A stretch of 64,000 nt of DNA from Bodo saltans (taxonomy: Eukaryota; Euglenozoa; Kinetoplastea; Eubodonida; Bodonidae). The position numbers were made by a program, and so were the translations under genes. The stretch lies in assembly GCA_001460835.1 (NCBI GenBank), contig CYKH01000459.1, positions 22,705 to 86,704 on the forward strand, written 5' to 3'. The notes beneath the pieces are model-generated. The model ran no database searches. It had not been told where the DNA came from and saw only the letters and a program-made list of their open reading frames with translations. The first letter of the stretch is position 1; each line of letters starts with the position of its first letter. Of this stretch, positions 9,369-19,234 are shown piece after piece.

Positions 9369-11249
9369 ATGATGCGTCGCGTTGGTTTGTCCTCCGTCCA
9401 CCAGGCTGCCCGGTGGACCGGTGCGTCCGTGGTTGCGTCTCGGCTCCTCAGCTTCAATCCCCGTCTTCGTGAGTATCAATTCCTTTTCGACGACGTGTTT
9501 GAGATGTACAAGCACTACGAAAAGCTCGGCGTAGCTGAGACCGCGAACAAAGAGCTCTGCGAGACTCTGTTCGAGGAATGCTCCAAGCTCTGCACTGGTG
9601 TGCTCTTCCCGTTGTACGAGTCCGGCGATGCTGAGGGCTGCAAGCTCCTCCCTGACACGACCGTCACGACCCCTAAAGGCTTCAAGGAGGCCTACCAGGC
9701 AATCGTTGAGGGCGGCTGGACGGGCATTAGCCATCCTGAGAAGTTCGGTGGCCAAGGGCTCCCTCAATCCGTCGGCTTCGTGTCACGTGAGATGATGGCG
9801 ACTGCCAACTGGTCGCTGCTCATGTACCCCGGCCTCTCCGCTGGTGCCGCCAACACGCTGCTTGCGTGGGGCAGCGATTCCCAGAAGGAAACCTACTTGA
9901 CGAAGCTTGTCTCTGGCGTGTGGGCAGGTACGATGTGCCTCACCGAGCCCCAATGCGGCACTGACCTCGGTCAAGTGAAAACCAAGGCGGAGCCCGTGGG
10001 TGACGGCACGTACAAGATCACCGGCACCAAGATCTTTATCTCCAGCGGTGATCATGACCTTACTGAGAACATCGTCCACATTGTGCTTGCTCGCCTCCCT
10101 GACTCACCCCCTGGCACCAAGGGCATCAGCCTTTTCCTTGTTCCCCGCAACTTGATCAAGGAGGACGGCTCCCTCACCAAGGAGAAGAACGCCGTGTGCA
10201 GCGGACTGGAGGTGAAGATGGGTATCAAGGCTAGCGCCACTTGCCAAATGTCCTTCGACAACAGCATCGGCTACATCATCGGAGGACCCAACGAGGGCAT
10301 GAAGGAGATGTTCACCTTCATGAACGCCGCTCGTCTCGGTACCGCCATCCAGGGTGTTGCCCACTCCGAACTTGCCTTCCAGAACGCACTTAAGTATGCC
10401 CGTGAGCGCGGCTCGATGCGTGCCCTCAGCGGCACCAAAGAGGCAGACAAGGTGGCCGATTCCATCATCCACCACCCCAATGTGCGCCACAACATCCTGT
10501 ACGCCAAGGCGATCGCTGAGGGCGGCCGCGCCATGTGCACAGATATTGCACGCCTCTTAGATCTCTACGAGACCGCCACCGACGCCAAGAAGCGCAAGGC
10601 CATCGACGAAGAGATTGGCTTCTACACCCCCATCGCCAAGGCGTGCCTTACGGAGTGGGGACTTGAGGCTGCGTCCTGCGGCGTGCAGGTGTTCGGCGGT
10701 CACGGCTTCATCAAGGGCAACGGCATGGAGCAGATCCTCCGTGATGCTCGCATCTCCACCCTCTACGAGGGCACCACCGGCGTCCAGGCACTTGACCTCA
10801 TTGGCCGTAAGGTGCTCAAGTCAAAGACCGGCGAGCCTGCTCGGTTCGGTGCCCGTTTGAACGGTCTTTGCAAAGAGAATTTCTTCGCCTCAGGGTCCCT
10901 CGGCTCCCACTCCCGCAAGCTGTGGATGATGCAGAAGCAATGGCGTGTCGCCACGGCGCGTATCGGTGTCAACGCTATGTCAGACATGGAAAATGTTGGT
11001 GCGTCCTCCCAGGACTTCCTCATGTACTCTGGCTACTTGGTGCTTGGCTACTACTGGCTGCGCATGGCCTCGGTGGCACAGAAGAAGATCGCAGCCGGCA
11101 AGGATAAGGATGGTTTCTACCAGACCAAGCTCGATACGTGCAACTTCTTCTTCACCCGCGTGATTCCTCGCTCTACCACTCACCTTGAGATCATGACGCA
11201 AACCGCGGAGACGCTTATGAAGCCCAACCCGGCCAACTGGGACATCTAA
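9369..11249 (+). CDS. acyl-CoA dehydrogenase, FadE5/DmdC-like long form, mitochondrial
   Basis: A flavoprotein that oxidises an acyl-CoA thioester to the 2-enoyl-CoA, passing electrons to electron-transfer flavoprotein; the chain length is not evident. It has 626 residues, longer than classical ~400-residue enzymes and matching the subfamily with extra N- and C-terminal domains. FAD/substrate segments include TEPQCGTDLGQVKTKA and KITGTKIFISSGDHD. The catalytic Glu is expected at E467 in LYEGTTGVQ, and the conserved FGGHGFIKGNGMEQILRDAR precedes it. The N-terminus MMRRVGLSSVHQAARW is basic and amphipathic, fitting a mitochondrial presequence. I chose the ATG pair at 9369/9372 because the upstream open frame is UTR-like. 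Codon use is strongly biased, implying high expression. Confidence 0.93.
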   Translation: MMRRVGLSSVHQAARWTGASVVASRLLSFNPRLREYQFLFDDVFEMYKHYEKLGVAETANKELCETLFEECSKLCTGVLFPLYESGDAEGCKLLPDTTVTTPKGFKEAYQAIVEGGWTGISHPEKFGGQGLPQSVGFVSREMMATANWSLLMYPGLSAGAANTLLAWGSDSQKETYLTKLVSGVWAGTMCLTEPQCGTDLGQVKTKAEPVGDGTYKITGTKIFISSGDHDLTENIVHIVLARLPDSPPGTKGISLFLVPRNLIKEDGSLTKEKNAVCSGLEVKMGIKASATCQMSFDNSIGYIIGGPNEGMKEMFTFMNAARLGTAIQGVAHSELAFQNALKYARERGSMRALSGTKEADKVADSIIHHPNVRHNILYAKAIAEGGRAMCTDIARLLDLYETATDAKKRKAIDEEIGFYTPIAKACLTEWGLEAASCGVQVFGGHGFIKGNGMEQILRDARISTLYEGTTGVQALDLIGRKVLKSKTGEPARFGARLNGLCKENFFASGSLGSHSRKLWMMQKQWRVATARIGVNAMSDMENVGASSQDFLMYSGYLVLGYYWLRMASVAQKKIAAGKDKDGFYQTKLDTCNFFFTRVIPRSTTHLEIMTQTAETLMKPNPANWDI

Positions 11250-11611
11250 GTGATGAGCTGGCGGTAGTTAGAAATACTGTGTGTGTTTGTTTGAAGAGAA
11301 TCTCGCATTGTTGTTGCAGTGTCGTTTGCTGTGTCATCACCGACTTTTTACTATGCACAAAAAACGGAGCGTTATGAGTGTTAGGTCCACTCTTGTTGCG
11401 GCATCCAAAGTGCGTGCGTAGGGAACAAAGAACAAAATCAAATGGACAGAAAGAATCAACCGAATCCCTACTACGGATGCAGGTCTTTTTACAATGTTTT
11501 CGTTGACTTGTGTGTCGTTTTCCACTTCATGGACTTTTTAGAAGAACCTTTTCCTTCACGTTTGTTGACACTCAAATTGAGCAAGGAGAAAAGGTGCGTA
11601 CCAATAACAAA
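11250..11611 (+). other. intergenic spacer
   Basis: A 362-bp spacer. The R3H-protein frame is open from 11510, but the ATG at 11612 gives the natural protein start. Pyrimidine-rich sequence near 11483-11560 may hold the splice acceptor. I see nothing else here. Confidence 0.5.
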
Positions 11612-13282
11612 ATGGACGAAATTGAAGACCAGCGCAACGCCGTCCTTGATGTCATCTTTGAAACGCAGCAACGCATCGCACGAAAGCATCAACAAGATTT
11701 AGAAGCGGCGGTGGCGTCGTCAGGATCAAGCGGCCTTATTGGTTCGTCCTCGTCGCTGAGTCACCACGGCCATAGCGGCGGTGGTGCGCCACGTGGCATC
11801 AACCCCCTGGACGCGAGGAATCATAGGAGCGAATTCTTTACTGTGTGGAGCGCAAAGATTGAGTCGTTTGTATCTGACGCCTCCAAAACTGCGCTGGACC
11901 TGCCACCTGAGCTGTCAGCCAACGACCGACGAGAGCTGCATGCGTTGGCGGACAAGTTCAATTTGAGCCACGTCTCGGAGGGAATTGGACGAGAGAGACA
12001 TTTAGTCCTCAGGAAAGACTTACTTCACTACAAAGCACCACAGGTGCGACCCACAAATGCCGCGATTGAGGCCCTGAAGTCCGCTCCCCAGCAAAGGCCT
12101 AACAAACAACAGCAAGATGGCCAGCGAACGGTAGAAAGCCGTTACGAACTCAAGCGTGTTCGTCATCGCGACGAAGAGCCTAAGTACGGCAGTGACGCCG
12201 TGGAGCGTGCGATGCGCAGGCTAGACAAAGCCACGGACCACTTTCGTAATGCAACCGAAGTGGGCATGTCGATGGAGGACTATCAACGAGAGGAGTCTGG
12301 AGAGTCGGTGGATGCGCTGCTCGCTGCAGTACCCTCCGTGGTGGGAGGTGTGTCCGGGGCACCACACGCATCGTCTCGCAGTCAGCCCACACGAGCAGCA
12401 CAGCAGAGTGCGACCTCAACATCGGCCACAGCGTGGAGTGAGGCGCTCGTTCAGCGACCCCCTCCCTCACCTTCAGGAGGCCCCAAGACATACGTGGAGC
12501 AGTGCCTCAGCTGCGGGTCACAAAGCCCGATCGATTACGAAGTTGCAGAGTGGGGATGCTGTGGGTTCTGCGACAAATGCAACAAGGAACGCATCTTTCG
12601 CTTGGTGGAAGTCATTGCCACAGCTCAACCCAAGGAAGAAATTGAGCGCGATGAGGATGACAATGGACCAGTGTTAAAGCAACACCGCACAGAATCCGCC
12701 ACATCAGAGAAGGAGGAGATCGACGTGGATAGCGGTGAGGGAGAGGAAGAAGAAGGACCTGTGGATGGCGCCGTCACCTCCGCGGAGGAGGTGGAGAGTA
12801 TCCTCGTCATGAACGACGTCCCTGCACGTGATGCTAGCTTCCTTGGCGACTTTGCAAAGCTGCACGAAGCTGCAGGAGACATCGGGACATCATTCTTCTT
12901 CGCCATGGACTTGCATGACGCGTGCAAAGTACAGGAGGGAGGAGACTCGGATCCAGTGTTGGCACCCTTCACTCGGCGGCCAACAAGCGACACGTTGTTT
13001 GTGTTCGTGCGTGGTGTCAACTCGGAGCAGGGGTCTGTAGTCGCACACGCCACTTCCATTATCACCGAGGTGGTGAGCGCCCTTCAAGTGCCCTCGCTGC
13101 ACCGAGTTCGCATTGTTGCGCCCAGCACCTCAATGTACGGTACTGCGCTGCAGCTGCTGCTACGCATTGAGGGTGTGCAGGGGGCGTTGGATGCACTTCC
13201 TGGCCTCACCTCTAAGTTTGGGTCTGGCAACTTCAGGTATGGCCGCATCGCTACCCTTGCGCAAATTGTCGGAAGTAGTTAA
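11612..13282 (+). CDS. R3H-domain protein with Cys4-type zinc ribbon
   Basis: A likely single-stranded nucleic acid-binding protein of 556 residues. An R3H domain lies at about 85-135: FVSDASKTALDLPPELS, then the signature R-x3-H in RRELHALADKFNLSH, then GRERHLVLRK. A zinc-ribbon-like cluster follows, with C298-x2-C301 and C316-C317-x2-C320-x2-C323. An acidic stretch lies near 370-395. The C-terminal ~150 residues (SFFFAMDLHDACKV, LFVFVRGVNSE, HRVRIVAPST) look globular but unfamiliar. RNA binding is known for R3H proteins; any specific target here is unknown. The ATG at 11612 begins MDEIEDQRN, whereas the upstream extension is Phe-rich UTR. Confidence 0.75.
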   Translation: MDEIEDQRNAVLDVIFETQQRIARKHQQDLEAAVASSGSSGLIGSSSSLSHHGHSGGGAPRGINPLDARNHRSEFFTVWSAKIESFVSDASKTALDLPPELSANDRRELHALADKFNLSHVSEGIGRERHLVLRKDLLHYKAPQVRPTNAAIEALKSAPQQRPNKQQQDGQRTVESRYELKRVRHRDEEPKYGSDAVERAMRRLDKATDHFRNATEVGMSMEDYQREESGESVDALLAAVPSVVGGVSGAPHASSRSQPTRAAQQSATSTSATAWSEALVQRPPPSPSGGPKTYVEQCLSCGSQSPIDYEVAEWGCCGFCDKCNKERIFRLVEVIATAQPKEEIERDEDDNGPVLKQHRTESATSEKEEIDVDSGEGEEEEGPVDGAVTSAEEVESILVMNDVPARDASFLGDFAKLHEAAGDIGTSFFFAMDLHDACKVQEGGDSDPVLAPFTRRPTSDTLFVFVRGVNSEQGSVVAHATSIITEVVSALQVPSLHRVRIVAPSTSMYGTALQLLLRIEGVQGALDALPGLTSKFGSGNFRYGRIATLAQIVGSS

Positions 13283-13441
13283 GAAGGGGGAAAAGTGGAG
13301 TGTTTCTTCTTTTTTATGCGTCTACTCGCTTCGTTTTGGCTCACAATTTGCTTTTGTTCATGCAGAACACTCCCTTTTCCGTCGTTTGACCAAAGCACAA
13401 TAGTATCACACAGTTTACACCAAATATTCTACTCATATTGT

Positions 13442-15508
13442 ATGGGCAGCGGTACTTCTAAGAACTCAGCGGCAGGCAAGAAACCCACCACGACCACCAT
13501 CCGTGGCCAGGTGGTGAAGCTGTTCGCCGGTGACGCCCATCCTGTGAGTCTCGCTGTTCTTGATCTTGTCAAGGAGGCCGACCGATGCGACGAAGCAGGA
13601 GATTATGCCAGAATGCTGGATCATGTGCGACAAGCCTCGGTGATTCTCAAAGACGTACCCGACGAAGCGGCGGATCACCTTGCAGTGCTCGTGCACCAAC
13701 GAGAGGGGTTTGCCTACCAACGACTTCGCAACGGTGCAAGCGCCAAAGCTGCGTACGGTAAGGCGATTCAAATAGCGGAGCTGATGGTGGCAGATAAGAG
13801 GCCTCAGATTTACATGGTGTTGCAGAGATACTGCGATGCCGTCATGGCGCTCTCATCGCTATGGGAGCAAGAAGCGGTGCTGTCGTACAAACCAAAAGGA
13901 AAAGGAGGAGGGAAGGGAGGAGCGTCCTCCTCTGTGAAGGGGATGGCGGCAACGGACTCTGCCGATAGCAGTGTGAACACTGCCGCTGGTGGTGGTGCTG
14001 GCGGTGGAGCCGATGCAGCTGCGGCCTCATCCAACACGTTAATGAATGTAGTGGAACCGGAGGAAAAAGAGGCCAGGGCACGCGCGATTCACATCTACGG
14101 CCCTTGCGAAATGGCGTTACTGCGATGCGTTGAGCTTGTAGAGCGCGGCGATCACCGACAATCAGAACTTCTGATTCTTCCATTGTTGGACTTGTCACGC
14201 GTGTACGAGGCGTTGAGAATTTTCCCTCGCGCGGTTCTTGTGATTCGCCGCTGCATCGGTATTCTCTGTGTGCGCTACGGACATGACCACATGAGAGTGA
14301 TTGACCTGAATGCACGATGCGACAGACTCATTGCCCTGCGCGATGAGCAGCTACTTCTGGAAGCTGTGATTAAGTTGCAGAGCCTTGCAAGAATGTTTGT
14401 TGCGATGCACCGGCTTGAAGCAACACTCCGTCGTCCTGTGAAGAGGCACAGACTGCCCTCAAGAGTGGCTCGTGAGCAGCAGCAGACACGGAACGTAGAG
14501 TTCCTCAACTCCTACGCCAACCTACTTTGGCAACAGAGCAGCGCAGCGCAGAACTTGATGCGTACCACCAACAGCAGTAGTATGAGTGGGAACAGCGCCA
14601 ATAGTGGTGTTGCGGGAGGGAGCTACGGTGGCGTGAGCAACAGTGTTGTGTTGACAAATGTGCATGGCACAACTTCTCCAGTGTTGATGACTGGCCCTTA
14701 TTCGACAACAGTGCAACACGTCGCGACGTCACCGTCAAAGTCCGCCAGAGGTCTTCCACCTCAATCTCCCAATGCCGCTGCCCTCCAGACGTCCACCACT
14801 GTCGTGAACAACTCTACAACCAGCAACGGAGGATACACCAGCAACACGAGCAGGCCGTCGTCGTCGCTTGCGATGGGCATGCGTCAGACTGCGCTAATTA
14901 ACGCTGGGTTTACGCCCTCATTTGCGCGAAGCTCCTTTGCTGGCAACGCGGCTGGCTCCTCGAGACCAGGGAGTGCAACCGGGGCCAACGGATTGCCTAT
15001 TTCACGTCCAGGAAGTGGTGCAGTGCGGACCTCGACTCTATCGCCACCCTCCTCTGCTGCCGACCACAGATCTCCTACCTCGGCAGAATTCCGTGGAAGG
15101 TCTGAGTCCCATCGCCTTTCCCTTGCTGCCCTATCAGGACCTGCTCCACCACCACACACCACCAACACGACTGTCACGGCAACCCAAGTGGCCATTCGAG
15201 GGAAGAGCGATAGCATCGTCGGACAAGATAAAAAAGCTTACGAAGCTGGGCGGCCCACGATATCTCACAGTAGTAGTAGATGTAGGAGCCATGACATATT
15301 CATTGAAATATTTTCAGAGTGTTGGCGGCGGACGAAGCGTCTTCTCGCACCTGGAAGAGGTGGCAGCAACAACAAAGGTGTACCATTGAACCAAACAACT
15401 ATACACTATTCCTCCTTCATCCTCCCCCTCGCTCTGTGGCATTGTGTGATGCCCCTGATGTGTTGTATTGCTCCATTGTTTTGTCGCTTGGAAATCTTGT
15501 GTGGGTGA
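13442..15508 (+). CDS. predicted N-myristoylated TPR/IQ-motif protein, 3' end probably frameshifted
   Basis: The N-terminus MGSGTSKN fits the N-myristoylation rule (Gly2, Ser6), so membrane or flagellar-membrane attachment is plausible. Residues ~30-130 form TPR-like helices (RCDEAGDYARMLDHVRQAS, AKAAYGKAIQIAELM) and further helical pairs follow at ~210-300. An IQ-like motif (AVIKLQSLARMFVAMHRLE) suggests calmodulin binding. The last third is Ser/Thr/Asn low complexity. From about 15235 the listed frame gives a composition unlike protein, whereas the +1 frame reads KLGGPRYLTVVVDVGAMTYS and stops at 15388-15390. An extra A in the six-A run 15230-15235 would join them. The product is then about 650 residues. 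I do not recognise a named family. Confidence 0.7.
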   Translation: MGSGTSKNSAAGKKPTTTTIRGQVVKLFAGDAHPVSLAVLDLVKEADRCDEAGDYARMLDHVRQASVILKDVPDEAADHLAVLVHQREGFAYQRLRNGASAKAAYGKAIQIAELMVADKRPQIYMVLQRYCDAVMALSSLWEQEAVLSYKPKGKGGGKGGASSSVKGMAATDSADSSVNTAAGGGAGGGADAAAASSNTLMNVVEPEEKEARARAIHIYGPCEMALLRCVELVERGDHRQSELLILPLLDLSRVYEALRIFPRAVLVIRRCIGILCVRYGHDHMRVIDLNARCDRLIALRDEQLLLEAVIKLQSLARMFVAMHRLEATLRRPVKRHRLPSRVAREQQQTRNVEFLNSYANLLWQQSSAAQNLMRTTNSSSMSGNSANSGVAGGSYGGVSNSVVLTNVHGTTSPVLMTGPYSTTVQHVATSPSKSARGLPPQSPNAAALQTSTTVVNNSTTSNGGYTSNTSRPSSSLAMGMRQTALINAGFTPSFARSSFAGNAAGSSRPGSATGANGLPISRPGSGAVRTSTLSPPSSAADHRSPTSAEFRGRSESHRLSLAALSGPAPPPHTTNTTVTATQVAIRGKSDSIVGQDKKAYEAGRPTISHSSSRCRSHDIFIEIFSECWRRTKRLLAPGRGGSNNKGVPLNQTTIHYSSFILPLALWHCVMPLMCCIAPLFCRLEILCG

Positions 15509-15612
15509 TGGGTGTGGTTATGTGATGGTAAGGAATGTGTGTGTTGACGTCCCAGTGTTGGTTTCGTTGAACGAGAACGAGGGAGGCATCACACACTATA
15601 AACAGAAAAGAA

Positions 15613-16692
15613 ATGCTGCCTGTGGAGCGTGGTTGTGAGCACCCCCACCACACACACTTTTGCGTGGAAACAAACAGCACCTTCTGTACCTCATGTGCCG
15701 GCGAAGAGGGGACGAGAGTGGCAGCAGCGCTGCAACGAGTTGGTGGGTGGGCTGCGGTCATGACTCCAGTGACTCATTTACAACGCCTTGTCAACGAAGA
15801 CATGACAAGACTACGGGTCGCATTGAAGTGTGTGGAGGCGGGCGTTGCCTCCTCTGAGCGTGACGGGGCCCACATGCATCCTGAGCTGGCACTGGACCGT
15901 GAGGCGGAGCGATGCCGTCAGGACATCGACGCTGTATTATTACGCATGGTGCAGCACGTGCAAGCCACCCGTGAACGTCTCTACAAAGAAGTAGACGAGG
16001 CCATCGTGCATCGAAGAGAAACCATCGCGCGACTAAAAGATGTTGGTCACAAGCTGACGCATGCGATCAAAGACGTAGAGCGTTGTGCGTCGTCGTCTTC
16101 GCTGCAACTCCCACAACGCACGTCCAGCACTTTGATCGACGAGGAGCCTCATGTGGTGGTCGAACACCATCATGACGACAATATTTCTGGACTCGTCAAC
16201 GCGGCTCAGTTGCTCGCTAGCATGGAGGAGCGTCTCGTGTTGGATGCCGAAACAGCGTTGTCTCATGTGTTTCCACCCGCGAGTGCGGTGTCGGTGACTA
16301 GGCAGCTAGCCAAGCGAGACGTCATTGTGTTGCCGAGCAGCTCCAACGAACTTGCGCTCCTCCCCTTCTCATTGCGCCTCACGAAGCCACTTGCCATGTC
16401 ATCAGATTTGGATAATGTTCATGTGAAGGACTCAAGCGGCTGGCGCGTTTCGGGAATATCAGCAGGAGGGGGATCAAGGTCATCGTCGATGGAGGGCAAG
16501 TCACAATTACGCGACACAACAACACGACGCATCACGACGGAACTGTCATCTGCTGAGCTCGCTGGTGAGAACACCGTCGCTCCGAATTCTGTGCAAAACA
16601 GCAGACGACAATCGTGGAGAGCGTTTCGTGGGCTTGGCTCCGTGCAAGCTCGACGTCGAAATATTCGTACTCCCGATGCGCTGCTCCTCTAA
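15613..16692 (+). CDS. B-box-like zinc finger and coiled-coil protein
   Basis: A protein of 359 residues. The N-terminus has spacing reminiscent of a B-box: a CEHPHH start, then HFCVETNSTFCTSC, i.e. F-C-x2-T-x4-C-x2-C where the usual third ligand Cys is Thr. Residues ~55-160 form a charged coiled coil (RETIARLKDVGHKLTHAIKDVERC). This N-finger/coiled-coil order is known in TRIM-like and kinetoplastid proteins, but no RING is present. The rest is Ser-rich with a basic C-terminus (RRQSWRAFRGLGSVQARRR). Function is unknown. The ATG at 15613 is the first in frame and places the finger immediately at the start. Confidence 0.6.
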   Translation: MLPVERGCEHPHHTHFCVETNSTFCTSCAGEEGTRVAAALQRVGGWAAVMTPVTHLQRLVNEDMTRLRVALKCVEAGVASSERDGAHMHPELALDREAERCRQDIDAVLLRMVQHVQATRERLYKEVDEAIVHRRETIARLKDVGHKLTHAIKDVERCASSSSLQLPQRTSSTLIDEEPHVVVEHHHDDNISGLVNAAQLLASMEERLVLDAETALSHVFPPASAVSVTRQLAKRDVIVLPSSSNELALLPFSLRLTKPLAMSSDLDNVHVKDSSGWRVSGISAGGGSRSSSMEGKSQLRDTTTRRITTELSSAELAGENTVAPNSVQNSRRQSWRAFRGLGSVQARRRNIRTPDALLL

Positions 16693-16830
16693 GAATAAGG
16701 CACGACGTGCGGCGTGTTTTCTTTCTTGTCAAATTCTTGTTCAGTATCGTTGTACACCCCTCTCGCAAAGATTTCTTTAAAAATGATTGTTTGCTCTCGT
16801 GCCCCTCGCTGATTAGCTGATTAGAGTTGT

Positions 16831-16853
16831 CTGCTTATTTTTCCTTGACGCAG
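16831..16853 (+). promoter_or_regulatory. predicted trans-splice acceptor before PIF1 helicase
   Basis: A pyrimidine tract (ctgcttatttttcc) followed by the first AG at 16852-16853, just two bases before the ATG at 16856. A leader this short would make the downstream in-frame ATG at 16910 a credible alternative start if the acceptor used lies further downstream. Confidence 0.4.
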
Positions 16854-16855
16854 AA

Positions 16856-19234
16856 ATGCGGAGAGTTGCAAACACATTTTGTTTCGTCGCCTCGTGTGCT
16901 GCTGACAATATGATGTCAACCACCACCGCCGTCCGATCTCAATCGATGCACTCATCATCATCGAAACCTCCACCGCCAGAACTGATGTCGCTTCTCCGTC
17001 AAGACCGAGTCGTAGAGTCGAATGATGTAGCGAAAGGTGCAGGGGTCCGCCCTTCATTGCATCCGTTCATCCCGTTCAACCCATTTACAGGGAAGCGAGT
17101 GAGTCGAATGAAAACACTGGCGTCACACGGTTTTGTTGTGGACGCAAATGACAAGTTTCGACTTCGTTTAGACCGTGTTCCCAATATCGAAACCCCATTG
17201 TTCAAACGGGCCGCGAACCCTGGTCATAAGCTTGCACCATGGGAAACCACGTTTCTTGAAATCCTTAGTCGATGCGGCGTGACACCCTCCTCCACTTCAG
17301 CGGAAACGGGTACTAACGATGTCCTTGAAAAAATCAACGCTGAAATTACAGCGTTGTACGACCTGCGTCACTCTAGTGCTCAACTTCCTGCGAAGCTCAT
17401 CACCACTGTTGACCTTGACGATTCTGTGAATCATCTCCAAAACCTTACTGCGGATCAAGCACTCGCAGTAAAGACTGCTGCATCAGGGAAGTGTATGTAC
17501 GTTGCCGGCTCTGCTGGAACTGGTAAGACTGTCGTTCTCAAAGCCATCTACGCCGAGCTGGTTCGCAAAGGACTCAAAGTCGCGCTCACCGCCACAACTG
17601 GCGCAGCATCCGTGAACTTAGGAGGTTGTACCATTCATCACGCCCTTAGTATCCCCGTTGCAGCAGGTGCAAGTATGTCTTCGTGGGATCTCGCAACACT
17701 TCGATCCATTGATGTTCTCATAGTGGATGAAGTATCCATGCTCAACATGACCGCACTTGAGGGCATCGATGCAGCCGCACGGCATGCCCGGATGCAGAAT
17801 TACCCCTTCGGTGGCCTCCAAATTATCTTTTCGGGTGACTTTTTGCAGCTGTCCACCCGCGAACTTTGTTGTACGCATGACATCTTTTCGAAGCTGACAA
17901 ATGTGGTTCTCACCACTCCGTTGCGCCACGCCAATCAATTGAAATTCTTGAGCCTCTTGCAACACGTGCGTGAAGGCAAATTAAACAGTGACGATCGGCA
18001 TGAGCTCGCTCGGCTGCATCGGGGTCTCGCGCCTGGTGCACCGCTGCCCCCATCGATTGAAGAAGCGGCGGTGTTCCTCTTCCCAATGCGGAAGTCTGCA
18101 AAGATCATTAACGATCAACGACTTGCATTGATCCCTGCGGAGGAACAAACCATTCGGTCTATCCTTGGGGCCGCCAAATCTGCGCCACACATGTCTCATG
18201 GTGTCTGGCTCATAAGCTCCAAGCCGCTGGACAAAGAAGACATCTTGCAACAATTGAATAAGCACAGCAACGGGAAATGGGACTTGGGCGTGGAGGACCT
18301 CGTCGTCACTCCAATGGATGTGTTCCAAGTGGAGAGTCTGCCTCGTCTCCACCTGACGCCACAACGCCCTTTCGCCCAGATGTGCCGGGTGGTGAACACG
18401 CCATCGATTGTGGCAGCGGCGCCTGACGCAGTCGCTGCTTGCTGGGGGAAGGTGGCGGCGTCGCTTCGCAGCGTACTGCACCCAGTGGATCCGGACAACA
18501 CCATGATGCTATCGGCTACTGTACTGGCAGCACTGGAAAGGAACGGAATGTCTACGAGCGACTCGAATTTGAAGCTGAAAATCGGTTGCCGCGTGGTGGT
18601 CACGCGCAACTTAAGCAGTACCGTCATCAACGGTTCACTAGGTGTCGTGGAAAGCTTTGCTCCTCCCATGTTCTCTCTCTTTCCTCAAGGCGTCAAAAGC
18701 TGCAACGGCATGACAGTGAAGATCACACCGAAACAGTTTCCTCTCCTTCCTGTGGTGCGCATGACGGCGACCAACGAGCGATACCAGATACCGCCCATCA
18801 CCTTCGCATACGGTGGTGGACCGACAACGCACTACTTCACACAGGAAGTTCACGAAATTCCCTTGCAGCTTGGTTATGCCTTCACGGTGCACAAGGTGCA
18901 GGGGCTGACCATTAATGCTCCAGTCGTTGTGGACTTCGCGGAGTGCTTCACGTGCCCGCATCTGCTGTACGTGGCGTTGAGCAGAGTACGCGATCCCACC
19001 AACTTGTACTTGCGGAATGTAGACGAGAGTCATGTAGAAGTGAGTCGAACCTGTGCTGAGTTCGAACAGCGTGTGCAAGCATCTGCCGCTGCTTCTGCTG
19101 CTGCTGCTTCTGCTGCTGCTTCAAGCACCACCAACGAGCATTCTACCCCCCAACCACTGGATGATACTCTTGCTGGCTCGTGGGTGAAAAGGCAACAGAC
19201 CAAATCAAACGAGGAGTTGTTGATGTTGCCCTAG
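16856..19234 (+). CDS. PIF1-like: PIF1-family 5'-3' DNA helicase
   Basis: An ATP-dependent DNA helicase of superfamily 1B, 792 residues. Walker A is GSAGTGKT with K224; Walker B is IVDEVSML with D291-E292. Then come GGLQIIFSGDFLQLS, the DNA-contact block IGCRVVVTRNLSS / INGSLGVV, and the C-terminal pair LGYAFTVHKVQGLT and LYVALSRVRDPTNLYL. These are diagnostic of PIF1/RRM3. Kinetoplastids carry many PIF1 paralogues, several mitochondrial; the basic N-terminus MRRVANTFCFVAS would fit import, but this is inference. A short Ala/Ser tract precedes the end (QQTKSNEELLMLP). The last ~118 codons are repeated directly downstream in a 395-bp duplication, so which 3' end is the true one is unclear. Confidence 0.93.
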   Translation: MRRVANTFCFVASCAADNMMSTTTAVRSQSMHSSSSKPPPPELMSLLRQDRVVESNDVAKGAGVRPSLHPFIPFNPFTGKRVSRMKTLASHGFVVDANDKFRLRLDRVPNIETPLFKRAANPGHKLAPWETTFLEILSRCGVTPSSTSAETGTNDVLEKINAEITALYDLRHSSAQLPAKLITTVDLDDSVNHLQNLTADQALAVKTAASGKCMYVAGSAGTGKTVVLKAIYAELVRKGLKVALTATTGAASVNLGGCTIHHALSIPVAAGASMSSWDLATLRSIDVLIVDEVSMLNMTALEGIDAAARHARMQNYPFGGLQIIFSGDFLQLSTRELCCTHDIFSKLTNVVLTTPLRHANQLKFLSLLQHVREGKLNSDDRHELARLHRGLAPGAPLPPSIEEAAVFLFPMRKSAKIINDQRLALIPAEEQTIRSILGAAKSAPHMSHGVWLISSKPLDKEDILQQLNKHSNGKWDLGVEDLVVTPMDVFQVESLPRLHLTPQRPFAQMCRVVNTPSIVAAAPDAVAACWGKVAASLRSVLHPVDPDNTMMLSATVLAALERNGMSTSDSNLKLKIGCRVVVTRNLSSTVINGSLGVVESFAPPMFSLFPQGVKSCNGMTVKITPKQFPLLPVVRMTATNERYQIPPITFAYGGGPTTHYFTQEVHEIPLQLGYAFTVHKVQGLTINAPVVVDFAECFTCPHLLYVALSRVRDPTNLYLRNVDESHVEVSRTCAEFEQRVQASAAASAAAASAAASSTTNEHSTPQPLDDTLAGSWVKRQQTKSNEELLMLP

